33,408 nucleotides of DNA from Natrialbaceae archaeon Tc-Br11_E2g14 (GCA_001564275.1 LKND01000031.1:1-33408); one strand, 5' to 3'. Counted from the stretch's first letter, positions 1-7,876 are shown. Program-made: numbers and translations. Notes: generated by a model from the letters alone, not told the origin.

Positions 1-605
1 AGGACGGTGTCCTGTTCGACGTGGACCTCGAGGAACGCGTCCCACGCGCTGCAGTCCAGTCGTCCCTCGCCTCGATAGCCAATCGCCTCGAGTGCTGTCT
101 CGAGGGTCGTCCCGTCGTCGGCCGTCAGCGCCAGCGTGTCCTCGAGGCTTCGCTGGCCGGTCGCCACGCTCGAGCCGAGTAGCCCGCCACCGAAGCGGGT
201 GCCCTCTTCCTCGGTAAACGAGACGACGATGAGGGGTCGATCCGGTTCGGCCCCCGTCGATTGCAGGGCGCGGACGGCCTCGAGAGCCGCGTACACGCCG
301 AGTGGGCCGTCGAAGATGCCGCCCTCTGGGACGGAATCGAGGTGGCTCCCGGCGGCGACAGGCGGCGCGTCCGGGTCGGCGCTCTCGGATGCCCAGGTAC
401 CGGTGATGTTGCCGACGGCGTCGACCTCGATCCTGAGGCCGGCGTCCTCGAGGCGGTCACAGAGATAGTCCCGGGCGCTTCGGTTGGCCTCGCTCCCGGT
501 TAGCACGGTTCGCCCGCGGGCGTCGGGGTCGTCGGTGTCGATTGCGCCGAAGGCGGCGTTTGTCTCGAGGTCAGCCCTGAGACGGTCCACGTCGACAGGT
601 GTCAT
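1..605 (-). CDS. M20 family Zn-dependent amidohydrolase (N-carbamoyl amino acid / allantoate amidohydrolase type), 3' end outside window
   Basis: Reading leftward from the ATG at 605, the frame stays open to the window edge, so only about the first 201 residues are present. The translation carries the M20 hydantoinase/carbamoylase hallmarks: GSHLDSVPEGGIFDGPLGV (metal-binding His and bridging Asp), then EEEGTRFGGGLLGSS (catalytic base Glu and metal-ligand Glu), and further on EVHVEQ. Family members are binuclear metal cytosolic enzymes that cleave N-carbamoyl-L-amino acids, allantoate or ureido compounds. The substrate cannot be told from this fragment. The gene is divergent from cytidine deaminase with about 116 bp between starts, which would fit nucleobase or ureide salvage, but that link is inference. 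The lack of a stop is due to the window end, not to truncation. Confidence 0.88.
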   Translation of the reverse strand, partial: MTPVDVDRLRADLETNAAFGAIDTDDPDARGRTVLTGSEANRSARDYLCDRLEDAGLRIEVDAVGNITGTWASESADPDAPPVAAGSHLDSVPEGGIFDGPLGVYAALEAVRALQSTGAEPDRPLIVVSFTEEEGTRFGGGLLGSSVATGQRSLEDTLALTADDGTTLETALEAIGYRGEGRLDCSAWDAFLEVHVEQDTV

Positions 606-721
606 GCGTCGCAGTGGGTATTGGAGGGTGAAGGTCGTTTTGCCCCCGGCGAGAGACAAGTCGGGCAACGGTGATTCCTCCATCCAATAGAGCCTTCACT
701 CGAGGCCGGGAAGTGGCGAAC

Positions 722-1114
722 ATGGACGAGTTGATCGAAGCCGCTCGTGAGATCCAGTCGGCGGCGCACGTCCCCTATTCGGACTACCGCGTGGGTGCCG
801 CCCTCGAGACTGCCGACGGCTCCGTCTACGTCGGGTGTAACCTCGAGAACGCCAATTACAGCAACAGCCTACACGCCGAGGAGGTCGCGATCGCGGAAGC
901 GGTCAAGACGGGCCACCGCGAGTTCAGCCGGATCGCCGTCAGTTCAGGCAGACGGGACGGCGTCACCCCCTGTGGGATGTGCCGCCAGACGCTCGCCGAA
1001 TTCGCGGACGACGACCTGCAGGTCATCTGTGACGAGGGCGAGGACGAGCCACCAAGTGAGTACACCCTGGGAGAGTTGCTACCGAACACGATCTCCGAGG
1101 AGATGCTCGAGTAG
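722..1114 (+). CDS. cdd: cytidine deaminase
   Basis: Hydrolytic deamination of cytidine or deoxycytidine to uridine or deoxyuridine in pyrimidine salvage. The 130-residue product has the zinc site of the family: HAE at residues 51-53 (His ligand and proton-shuttling Glu) and PCGMCRQ at 83-89 (two Cys ligands). Substrate-binding NLENANYSNS precedes it. The length matches the short, tetrameric class, but that class usually has Cys in CAE; here the ligand is His as in the longer dimeric enzymes, a mild oddity. The ATG at 722 was preferred to the longer frame starting at 671 because family homology begins within a few residues of MDELIEAA. Single gene, divergent from the M20 hydrolase. Confidence 0.93.
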   Translation: MDELIEAAREIQSAAHVPYSDYRVGAALETADGSVYVGCNLENANYSNSLHAEEVAIAEAVKTGHREFSRIAVSSGRRDGVTPCGMCRQTLAEFADDDLQVICDEGEDEPPSEYTLGELLPNTISEEMLE

Positions 1115-1212
1115 GGCGTGTCTCTGACCGGTCGCTTTCGACATCCCGCCTGCCTGGCAGCCGCCCCTCGAGCCCGGTGGCGTCCAATTCGAGGATCCTC
1201 GTGGGTCACCTC

Positions 1213-1293
1213 ATACGGATTCGTGTCTTCGCTTACCGGTGAGTGCCAGTCCCGGTTCGGCACTCACCAGTAAACAGTGACACTAAACCGTAT
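1213..1293. repeat. Palindromic repeat family 1, copy A
   Basis: An 81-bp imperfect palindrome runs from ATACGG to CCGTAT. The arms are about 35 bp each with about 28 matching positions, around an 11-base centre. The inner stem is GGTGAGTGCC / GGCACTCACC. Read on the minus strand its first base is the A of the TGA stop of the universal stress gene, giving TGATACGG. The same length and end arrangement recur at 8670-8750. Confidence 0.85.
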
Positions 1294-2174
1294 CAGTCGG
1301 GGTACTGGGTCGCGCCTGTAGTCGCACCCGACCCCCTCGTCCGCACGGTCAGTACTGGGGCCGGCGCACGCCCGATGACTCGCTGTGAGACACTCCCGAC
1401 CACGAAGCGCTCGAGGGGTGACCGACTCTCGGTTCCCACGACGATGAGGTCGATATCGTGGTCTTCGGCGTACTCGAGCAGTTGCTCGTGAACGAGCCCG
1501 TGCTCGACAGACCGCTCGACCGCGAGCCCACGGGCGGTCGCTCGCTCGGCAACGGTCTCGGTCGCCTCGTGGCTGGCTGTCTCGAAGGCCTCGAGCACCA
1601 CATCCATTTGCGAGTGGACGTCGTCGACGACCGAAACGGCGTGGACGGTCGCACCGGTCGCCTCGGCCAGATCGAGCCCGTGAGCGACGGCCCCTTCGAC
1701 GCCGGGGCGTCCGTCCGTCGCGACGAGAATGTCCTCCATCGGGGTGACGGGAGTCGAAACCTGTCTGCTAACGGTGAGGACTGGGCAGGGAGCCTCGCGG
1801 ACGATGGCTCCCGCTACACTGCCCATGATCCACCGCCGAACGCCCGTTCGACCGTGGGTACCGACGACGATCACGTCAGCGTCGTGTTCGTCGGCATCCT
1901 CGAGGATGGCCGCTCTGGGGTCGCCCGCCAGTACCCTCGTCTGGACTGGCACGTTCCGTTCCTCACCGGTCGACCGTGCAGCTGCGAGCAGGCTATGGGC
2001 GCGTGATCGCTCCCCGGATTCGCTATCACCGCCCGACGCCGGTTGGTCTTCGACCACGGTGACGATGCGGAGGTCCGCTTCGAGAGTGGGTGCCAGTTCG
2101 AGTGCCTGTTCGACGGCCCTCGATGCCGTCTCGCTGCCGTCGGTCGCGACGAGCAGTTGGTCATACGGGGACAT
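1293..2174 (-). CDS. Tandem-domain universal stress protein
   Basis: Two UspA domains in one 293-residue cytosolic protein. Domain 1 (about residues 1-137) begins YDQLLVATDGS and ends GTHGRTGVRRWIMGSV..PCPVLTV, the intact G-x2-G-x9-G-S nucleotide-binding signature. Domain 2 (about 145-280) begins EDILVATDG and ends GTESRSPLERFVVGSV..APVLTV, where the second Gly of the signature is replaced, so ATP binding by this half is doubtful. Usp proteins bind ATP or act as stress-responsive chaperone-like factors; no specific partner can be inferred. An upstream ATG at 2183 (MIPMSPYD) is possible; the one at 2174 starts nearer the first beta strand and is preferred. The stop codon abuts palindromic repeat copy A. 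Divergent from nreA. Confidence 0.88.
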   Translation of the reverse strand: MSPYDQLLVATDGSETASRAVEQALELAPTLEADLRIVTVVEDQPASGGDSESGERSRAHSLLAAARSTGEERNVPVQTRVLAGDPRAAILEDADEHDADVIVVGTHGRTGVRRWIMGSVAGAIVREAPCPVLTVSRQVSTPVTPMEDILVATDGRPGVEGAVAHGLDLAEATGATVHAVSVVDDVHSQMDVVLEAFETASHEATETVAERATARGLAVERSVEHGLVHEQLLEYAEDHDIDLIVVGTESRSPLERFVVGSVSQRVIGRAPAPVLTVRTRGSGATTGATQYPD

Positions 2175-2280
2175 GGGGATCACACCACGTCGAGTGGCTT
2201 GAAACCGGCTGGCCAGTTTCGATGATTCTCACCCGAGAAACCCGGTGATTGATGACCGTGCCACTCACATTCACGGACGA

Positions 2281-3588
2281 ATGCGCCTCGACGAGTACAT
2301 CGAGGAGCTGGAACCCGACGAGGAGGCTCGTCGTCGCCAGCTCGCAAAGGAGAAATCCTACGCCATCACCGACCACCTCGAGGACTTCGAGCGAAACTTC
2401 GAGCAACGGCTCTCGGGTGACACGCTGGTCGGGTCGACGGCCCCCTCGATCTTCGTCGGTCGGTCGAACTACCCGGATATCCCCGTTGGCGTCCTCTCGC
2501 CCGTCGGTGGCGAGGACGAGGCCGAAGAGTACGTCACCGACGGCAACTGGTACCGGCAGGGCTACGGGATCGACGACGTCCTCCAGCGCCGAACCGGCCT
2601 CTTGAACTCCAACAAGCGCGCCAACGTGGATGCACCGGGGATCGCCAGTCGGCTCGCCCCCTCCGTCCACGACGTCTGGGACGGCTTCGTCGGCGTCCAA
2701 CGCGAGGTCGCCATCTCGGATCGGCCCGTGGATCTCGAGATCGGGCTCCAGGAGAAACCGGACCTGGGGCTGGACACGGGCACCGACGTCGCCACGCCAC
2801 GGGGGCCACGGGCGACGGCCAACTCGGCCGACCTGCGAGAGAACCCTCACGTGCCCCGCCCCGTGGAGAAGACCCTCGAGGACGACGACTGGCAGGCCCA
2901 GGGGGCGATGACCTACCTCTATCGACGAGGGTTCGACGTCTACGAGATCAACTCGATCCTCTCGGCGGGGGCCCTGGGTGAGGCTGCCCAGCGTCGCCTC
3001 GTCCCCACGCGGTGGTCGATCACGGCCGTCGACGACACCGTGGGACAGTACCTCCGCGGGCGGATCAGGAACGCCTCGAGCATCGACGAGGTGCAGGTCT
3101 GGGCGAACGAGTACATGGGCAACCGGTACTGGATCGTGCTCGCCCCTGGCAGCTGGGAGTACGAACTCGTCGAGATGAAGGCCCCGGGCAGCATCTGGAA
3201 CCCCGATCCAGGGGGCTCTCTCTGGATGGCCAGCGCGTCGGAGGGCTTCGAGGGTCGCTCGAGTTACGTCGAAGAGACCGCCGGGGCGTACTACGCCGCC
3301 CGGCTGGGCGTGCTCGAGCACCTCGAGTCGATCGGTCGCCAGGCGAAGTGTCTGGTCCTGCGCGAGGTGAGCGACGACTACTGGGCTCCCGTGGGCGTCT
3401 GGCAGGTTCGTGAGAGCGTCCGCAACGCGTTCGAGGGCGAGTGCGGGACGGCGGAGACGTTCCACGAGGCCGTGGGAACGATCGCCCAGCAGTTGCCGGT
3501 CTCACTCGCCCGACTCCAGCGAAAGTCCGAGCTGGCTGCGGGCTTGCAGTCGAACCTCGCGGCGTTCACTCGCCCGTCGAAACTGTAG
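2281..3588 (+). CDS. nreA: DNA repair protein NreA (PCNA-interacting)
   Basis: The 435-residue protein matches the archaeal Nre family throughout: MRLDEYIEELEP at the start, SIFVGRSNYPDIPVGVLSP near residues 55-80, and PTRWSITAVDDT and GSWEYELVEMKAPGS in the middle. In haloarchaea NreA is needed for resistance to DNA damage and binds PCNA. A C-terminal PIP-box candidate QSNLAAF (Q-x2-L-x2-F) lies within the last 13 residues and supports that role here. The catalytic activity of the family is not settled. The frame also allows a GTG start at 2245, but family members begin at MRLDEY, so the ATG at 2281 was chosen. It converges with the Asp-rich protein gene, with only 26 bp between stops. Confidence 0.93.
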   Translation: MRLDEYIEELEPDEEARRRQLAKEKSYAITDHLEDFERNFEQRLSGDTLVGSTAPSIFVGRSNYPDIPVGVLSPVGGEDEAEEYVTDGNWYRQGYGIDDVLQRRTGLLNSNKRANVDAPGIASRLAPSVHDVWDGFVGVQREVAISDRPVDLEIGLQEKPDLGLDTGTDVATPRGPRATANSADLRENPHVPRPVEKTLEDDDWQAQGAMTYLYRRGFDVYEINSILSAGALGEAAQRRLVPTRWSITAVDDTVGQYLRGRIRNASSIDEVQVWANEYMGNRYWIVLAPGSWEYELVEMKAPGSIWNPDPGGSLWMASASEGFEGRSSYVEETAGAYYAARLGVLEHLESIGRQAKCLVLREVSDDYWAPVGVWQVRESVRNAFEGECGTAETFHEAVGTIAQQLPVSLARLQRKSELAAGLQSNLAAFTRPSKL

Positions 3589-3614
3589 GCGTCGTCCTGC
3601 CTCCAGCGGTCGCC

Positions 3615-4481
3615 TTACTGTCTCGAGGTGTCGTCCTCGTCGCTCAACAATCCTTCCTCGTCATCGTCGTCATCGTCATCATCACCAGCCAGCCCGTCGT
3701 CGTCACCGAGGAGGCCGTCGTCGTCATCGTCGTGGTCCATCAGTCCGTCATCGTCGTCATCGTTTCCAATGAGGCCACTGTCATCATCACCAATCAGGCC
3801 GTCATCGTCGTCCCGATCCCTCTCCAGATCCGTCCCGCCGGTCACACTCCCATCGGCGTCCGGCGTTCGGGCTCCATCGCCTTCGTGTTCGGCAACTCGC
3901 CCACCGTGGTGTTGATCAGGGGTGTGGTCTCCGGTGCCGGTGGTTCGATCCTCGTCCACCGAACGTCCCTCGTCGCCCAGTGGGCTGTCGTCTTCATCAT
4001 CGTCACCCACCAGCCCGTCATCACCACCGATGATCCCGTCGTCGCCCATCATCCCGTCGTCGTCATCGTCACCGATGGTCCCGTCGTCGTCCGACACGCC
4101 ACCCTGTTCATCGAACCGCCCTGCATCGCGAGCTCCTTCCGCTCGAGCACCGGCATTGCTTCGGCGTCCTGGCTCACTCGTACCCATGGTACCGGTGTCT
4201 CCATCGACAGTTGCGCCTGTTTCGGTGCCCTCACCGAGCCGTTCGGCCTGGTGGAGGTGAACGGTGTCCTCGCCCTTGTCAGCGATATCGCTCTCCCTTA
4301 GCGTGATCGTCTCCTCACTCTGTGCACTCCATCCGAGGGCGGCTTTGATACTGTCAGTGAGGCCCGGATCCGGGTCGACGTAGGCGTGGTCATCGTCGAC
4401 GTCTGTCACCAATCCGATTTCCTCTCCGTTTGCATTGACGACCCGTTTCCCGACGTCTTCAGGAACGAATGTTGCGGACAT
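3615..4481 (-). CDS. Asp-rich repeat protein with N-terminal PRC-barrel-like domain
   Basis: Function unknown. Residues 1-75 form a small folded domain (VGKRVVNANGEEIGLVTDV, then DPDPGLTDSIKAALGW and DTVHLHQ) that resembles a PRC-barrel-like domain and is clearly paralogous to the 84-residue protein at 11690-11944. The rest is low complexity: a linker rich in Gly, Thr, Arg and Glu, then many copies of a degenerate unit G-[LIVM]-[LIVM]-G-D-D-D with Asp runs up to eight residues. There is no signal peptide or membrane segment, so it is probably cytosolic. The tail could bind divalent cations or be a disordered salt-adapted segment; both are inference. ATG at 4481 was chosen because the domain starts right after it; the longer frame to 4556 adds an unrelated basic stretch. 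Confidence 0.75.
   Translation of the reverse strand: MSATFVPEDVGKRVVNANGEEIGLVTDVDDDHAYVDPDPGLTDSIKAALGWSAQSEETITLRESDIADKGEDTVHLHQAERLGEGTETGATVDGDTGTMGTSEPGRRSNAGARAEGARDAGRFDEQGGVSDDDGTIGDDDDDGMMGDDGIIGGDDGLVGDDDEDDSPLGDEGRSVDEDRTTGTGDHTPDQHHGGRVAEHEGDGARTPDADGSVTGGTDLERDRDDDDGLIGDDDSGLIGNDDDDDGLMDHDDDDDGLLGDDDGLAGDDDDDDDDEEGLLSDEDDTSRQ
3640..4095. repeat. Low-complexity Asp-codon repeat tract
   Basis: On the plus strand this tract is dominated by degenerate GTC/ATC triplets (gtcgtcatcgtcgtc patterns), encoding the Asp-rich repeats of the minus-strand gene. The triplet periodicity keeps all frames open on the plus strand, which explains the Ser-rich and Val/Ile-rich spurious frames there. 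Such tracts are prone to slippage and assembly error, so the exact repeat number is uncertain. Confidence 0.7.
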
Positions 4482-4851
4482 GACGAGTAACCCTAGGTGA
4501 TCCATCGTCATGCACCTGCGCCCTGCATTCGCGCGTTCGAGGTCCGACCCAGGCATCCGGTCCCAGACAACCTGAATTGCTTCTCCTGTCCCTGTGGCCG
4601 TGGCTACCCGTTTGTCCTCGGTTGCTGGGTATCATCTACAGGCGGTCGTGATAGAGCCGATCCTTGATGACTCGAGCGGTCCCAATCGCTTGCCCTTCAA
4701 ACGGGATATTGGTGGGGATATAACGGCTGTACGTGGACAGGGGAAGAGGGATGTGTGTTGACCAAACGATCACTAAATCCTGACATTCACAAAATCTTAG
4801 TCATATTTAAGGGAAAAAGTTTATATCCGATGGGTTAGCTACCCGATTGGT
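4482..4851. other. Divergent intergenic region
   Basis: About 370 bp between two divergent genes. The last 60 bases are clearly AT-rich compared with the rest of the window and hold the promoter of the beta-helix gene. No small gene with haloarchaeal codon use and no RNA gene was recognised. Confidence 0.5.
4820..4826 (+). promoter_or_regulatory. Putative TATA box of the beta-helix gene
   Basis: TTTATAT is centred about 29 bases before the ATG at 4852, in an AT-rich stretch. In haloarchaea this spacing puts transcription start at or within a few bases of the start codon, so a leaderless mRNA is expected. No Shine-Dalgarno-like sequence precedes the ATG, which agrees. Confidence 0.6.
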
Positions 4852-6483
4852 ATGGCACGCGAACAGTCACGACAGCATATCGATAGCTCCGGCGGACGGT
4901 CAGGCTCGGCTGACGGTCGGCTCAACCGACGCTCGTATCTCAAGCTCGCAGGCGCAGCAACGGCCGCTGCGGTCGCCGCGGCGACGGCTGCAGGAGCGAG
5001 CGATGGCGACTACGACGTGATCGAGGTCGATCCCGGTGAACGGCGCGTCATCCGCGTCGACTCGGGCGAGACCTTCGAAAACGCCGTCATCGACGTCAGT
5101 GCCGACGGGGCCTCGGCGATCATCACCGCGATGGGCACGAACTGGACCATCCGAAACGTCGGCTGGCGAGGCGTCTCGGCCGACGAAACGTTCATCGGCT
5201 GTGCGGACTCCGGCGGAAACACCTCTACCATCGAGAACGTCTACATGGGTGACGGCGCGGAGCCAGGCCACCGGAACGGGCTCGGCATCTGGCTGGGCCG
5301 CGACCACTCGGGACATCTCGACATCAATCGAGTCAATATCCAGATGATGGGTGACAACTCGTTTTACCTCTCTGCGCCCCACCATTACGGGGACAACGGG
5401 ACGGTCCACCTCCGGAACTGTTACTCCCGGAACTCCTGGGTCGCCCACTACCGCCTCGGGAACGGGACGCTCGAAAACTGCGTCGCCGTCAACGAGGCAA
5501 CCGACGTCGACGAGCGTCATGGCCGCGGCGTCTGGGCGTGGGACCCAGGCCCGGTCGAGGTCCGGGGCTGTCACTTCGCCATGAACGGGTACCACTACTC
5601 GTTCCGAAACGGCGGGAACGGGGAGGGGGCCAGCGAGATTAGCGTCACCGACACGGAGTGGGATACGGGCTTCAACGGAGGCTACTTTGACCCACACGGC
5701 CCCGTGAACTTCGAGGGCGGCAACGGGAACGATCCCGAGGATTTCTACCCCGAAGGCTGCCCAACCAGCCCAGAGGAAGCCGCCGGCGGCGAGGGCGCCA
5801 CGGGCGGTTCTCGGGAATACGACCACACGCTTCGTCTCGAGGGCGAAGCCGAGTACTATCTCGAGGTCGACGAGGAACTCGCCCCACGAAGCGGGTTCGA
5901 ACAGTATCTCGAGTACGGCGAGGCCTACGGCGAAGACTGGGCCGACTGGTGGGTGAGCACTTGGACCGAGTGGCGCTTCAACGGCGACGTCACGCGGCTC
6001 GATCTCGAGGACGTCAACGATCTCACCGTCTACTTCGACGGCGAGGAGATCGACCCGGACGATCTCGGCGAGAACAGCCCCTCGAACGAGGACGAGGGGG
6101 ATGACGAATCTGAGACCCAGATCCTCCGGATGGAGGGCGTCGGCGACTACGCCTTCGAGACTGACGGCACGGTCGAGCCCACCGACGAACTCGCGCAGTT
6201 CCTCACCGAGGGCGACAGCTACGGCGAGAACTGGGCGGACTGGTATCTCACTGGATCCTGGACCGAGTGGCGGGTCACCGGTGACTTCGAGCGGTTCGAG
6301 GTCGACGCCTACGATGGGACGGCTCCCGACCTCACGTTCTTCCTCGATGGCGAGGAAGTCACTCCCGAAGAACTGGGCGTCACGGGCCTCGGGGATGATT
6401 CGACGACCACCATTCGCATGGAGGGGGTCGGCGAATACTACTTCGAGACCGATGGCACCGTCGAGCCGGCGGTGTTCAGATAA
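4852..6483 (+). pseudogene. Tat-exported right-handed beta-helix protein, 5' part (disrupted by IS)
   Basis: The product begins with a twin-arginine signal (RRSYLKLAGAATAAA, residues 26-40) followed by an Ala-rich segment, so it is expected to be exported folded. Residues about 55-320 show short beta strands with GNG and N-rich turns (TIRNVGW, GTVHLRNCYSRNSW, GTLENCVAVNE) typical of right-handed parallel beta-helix proteins such as polysaccharide-active or surface proteins. From about residue 325 there are modules of about 95 residues sharing L-R-[LM]-E-G, G-E-[ND]-W-A-D-W, WTEW and a DGEE..P.EL end: one at about 325-410, one at about 423-515 and the start of a third. The third stops at residue 540, where an IS6-type element adds VFR and a stop. 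The remaining modules continue in frame at 7160. It may still make a shortened protein. Confidence 0.8.
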
Positions 6484-6484
6484 G
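6472..6484 (+). repeat. IS left terminal inverted repeat
   Basis: GTGTTCAGATAAG, identical to the reverse complement of 7147-7159. It starts exactly at a codon boundary of the host gene and supplies the in-frame TAA that ends the 5' fragment. Confidence 0.88.
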
Positions 6485-6519
6485 AATGAAAAGTGAGGCG
6501 GTTTGTTTTTTGAGTGTCT

Positions 6520-7155
6520 ATGGCAAAAAACGACCGCCTCAATGGCTGTTTGGACGAGATCGAGTTAGGTTTTGTGGAGCGAGAAGCGACACCGCGTTTT
6601 TTGATGAAGCTCGGTATTCAACTCCATATGGCTGGGTTATCACTTTCGAATACCGTCTCGGTTCTTGAAATATTTGGTGTCAAACGTGCTCGGTCTACCG
6701 TTCACAACTGGGTTCACAAGGCTGATCTACAGCCCAAATCTGATCAGAACCCGGATCACGTTGCGGTCGATGAGACCGTGATCCAACTCAATGATGAGTA
6801 GTATTGGCTGTACGCGGCTGTCGATCCCAAGACAAACGAATTACTCCATACAAAGCTTGAGCCGACCAGAACAAACGTTCTCGCCCACGCGTTCTTTGCT
6901 GAACTCCGCGAGAAACACGACGTTGAAAACGCCGTCTTCCTCGTCGATGGAGCCACCCCGCTGAAAGACGCTTGTCGTCGTCACGGCCTCGAGTTCAGAT
7001 ACGAAAAACATGGAAATCGGAACAGTGTCGAACGTGTCTTTCGAGAGATAAAACGACGAACTAACAGTTTCTCAAACTATTTCAGCAACGCCAAAGCAGA
7101 CACCGCCGACAATTGGCTTCGATCTTTCGCCTTTGCATGGAATCAACTTATCTGA
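6520..7155 (+). pseudogene. IS6-family transposase with internal amber codon
   Basis: The full frame would be 211 residues: an N-terminal helical DNA-binding part with STVHNWVHKADL, then a DDE catalytic core with Asp in AVDETVIQL, Asp in FLVDGATPL and Glu in SVERVFREIKRR, all present. Codon 94 (6799-6801) is TAG between QLNDE and YWLYAAVDP. Related transposases have a residue such as Gln at this place, so a single CAG to TAG change is the simplest explanation. The rest of the frame is intact, which implies a recent mutation or a sequencing error. The 93-residue product would lack most of the catalytic core, so the copy should be inactive by itself. The ATG at 6520 was chosen; an in-frame GTG lies two codons upstream. 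Confidence 0.85.
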
Positions 7156-7159
7156 ACAC
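7147..7159 (-). repeat. IS right terminal inverted repeat
   Basis: Reverse complement of the left end, 13 of 13 bases. It overlaps the transposase stop codon at 7153-7155. Confidence 0.88.
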
Positions 7160-7658
7160 TACCGTCGAGCCCAACGAGGATCTCGCACGATTCCTCGAGC
7201 AGGGCGACAGCTACGGCGAGAACTGGGCGGACTGGTATCTCACCGGTTCGTGGACCGAGTGGGAGGTGACCGGCGAGTTCACCACCTTCGAGGTGTCCGC
7301 ACACGATGGGACCGAACCGGACCTCACGTTCTACCGTGACGGCGAGGCGGTCGACCCCGCGGAACTCGGCGTCAGCGGTCTCGACGATCCCGGCGAGCGC
7401 GTGTTGCGTCTCGAGGGGACGGCCGATTACGCCTTCGAGACCGACGGGACGGTCGAACCAGATCCCGAGATCGCACAGTGGGTCACCAAGGGTGAAGGGT
7501 ACGGTGACGACTGGGCTGACTGGTGGCTCAGCGACTCCTGGACCCAGTGGCACGTCAGCGGGCGCTTTACGGCGTTCGATCTCGAGGCCGTCGACGGTGA
7601 CGGACCGGATGTGACGGTTTTCCTCGATGGCGAGGAGGTCGACCCCGCCGAGCTGTAA
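7160..7658 (+). pseudogene. Beta-helix protein, 3' part (C-terminal modules stranded behind IS)
   Basis: Directly after the right IS end the frame reads TVEPNEDLARFLEQGD, in register with the module of the 5' fragment, and continues through YGENWADWYLTGSWTEW to a further complete module ending DGEEVDPAEL and a TAA at 7656-7658. Two modules remain, about 166 residues. At DNA level the stretch encoding GDSYGENWADWYLTGSWTEW is nearly identical to the copy near 6210-6270, so homologous recombination between modules is plausible. No start codon or promoter of its own is apparent after the IS, so expression is doubtful. Confidence 0.82.
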
Positions 7659-7693
7659 CCGGGCCGCTACTTGCATCCTCGCTTTCCTTTCCG

Positions 7694-7846
7694 CTCGAGC
7701 GGATGGGTGAACGCCTCGAGCGGATGGGTGAACGCCTCGAGCGGATGGGTGAACGCCTCGAGCAGATGGGTGAACGCCTCGAGCAGATGGGTGAACGCCC
7801 CGAGCAGATGGGTGAACGCCTCGAGCAGACGGGTGAACGCCTCGAG
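7694..7846. repeat. 21-bp tandem repeat, seven units plus a 6-base partial
   Basis: Unit boundaries fall at 7694, 7715, 7736, 7757, 7778, 7799, 7820 and 7841. Each unit is CTCGAGC[AG]G followed by ATGGGTGAACGC, with few changes: CGG in units 1-3, CAG in units 4-7, CCCGAG at the start of unit 6 and ACG for ATG in unit 7. Since 21 is a multiple of three, several frames on both strands stay open. It lies between the end of the beta-helix gene and a crotonase gene. Confidence 0.95.
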
Positions 7847-7876
7847 TTACGGACAACCCAGACTATTTGTCGGTGA
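7703..7876 (+). CDS. Possible 57-residue heptad-repeat peptide
   Basis: One frame of the 21-bp repeat encodes repeated M-G-E-R-L-E-[RQ] heptads, a pattern compatible with an amphipathic coiled coil, followed by LRTTQTICR and TGA at 7874-7876. The stop overlaps the crotonase ATG as TGATG, an arrangement often used for translational coupling. Against it, any 21-bp repeat gives open frames, there is no clear promoter, and the tail does not look conserved. It may only be minisatellite DNA. Reported as a possibility. Confidence 0.2.
   Translation: MGERLERMGERLERMGERLEQMGERLEQMGERPEQMGERLEQTGERLELRTTQTICR

Larger units (their letters stand above)
6472..7159 (+). mobile_element. IS6-family-like insertion sequence, 688 bp
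   Basis: The element is bounded by perfect 13-bp terminal inverted repeats, GTGTTCAGATAAG at 6472-6484 and its complement at 7147-7159, and holds one transposase frame filling most of its length. Size, end sequence and DDE transposase fit the haloarchaeal IS6 group. Base composition is lower in GC than the flanks. IS6 elements normally leave 8-bp direct repeats, but the bases next to the ends differ (agccggcg on the left, taccgtcg on the right). The flanks match two different copies of the host repeat module, so a deletion or recombination followed or accompanied insertion. Confidence 0.88.

Noticed and set aside
2161-3465. 434-codon minus-strand frame opposite nreA
   Set aside because: Shadow frame caused by GC3 bias; nreA on the plus strand is certain.
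4900-5826. 308-codon minus-strand frame opposite the beta-helix gene
   Set aside because: No family features, and the plus strand encodes a recognisable Tat signal and beta-helix repeats.
6799-6801. TAG read as pyrrolysine in the transposase
   Set aside because: Haloarchaea are not known to encode the pyrrolysine system, and transposases of this family need no such residue. Nonsense mutation or sequencing error is simpler.
7694-7846. Regular repeats that could suggest a CRISPR array
   Set aside because: Units are directly adjacent with a 21-bp period and no spacers; it is a tandem minisatellite, and no cas gene is near.
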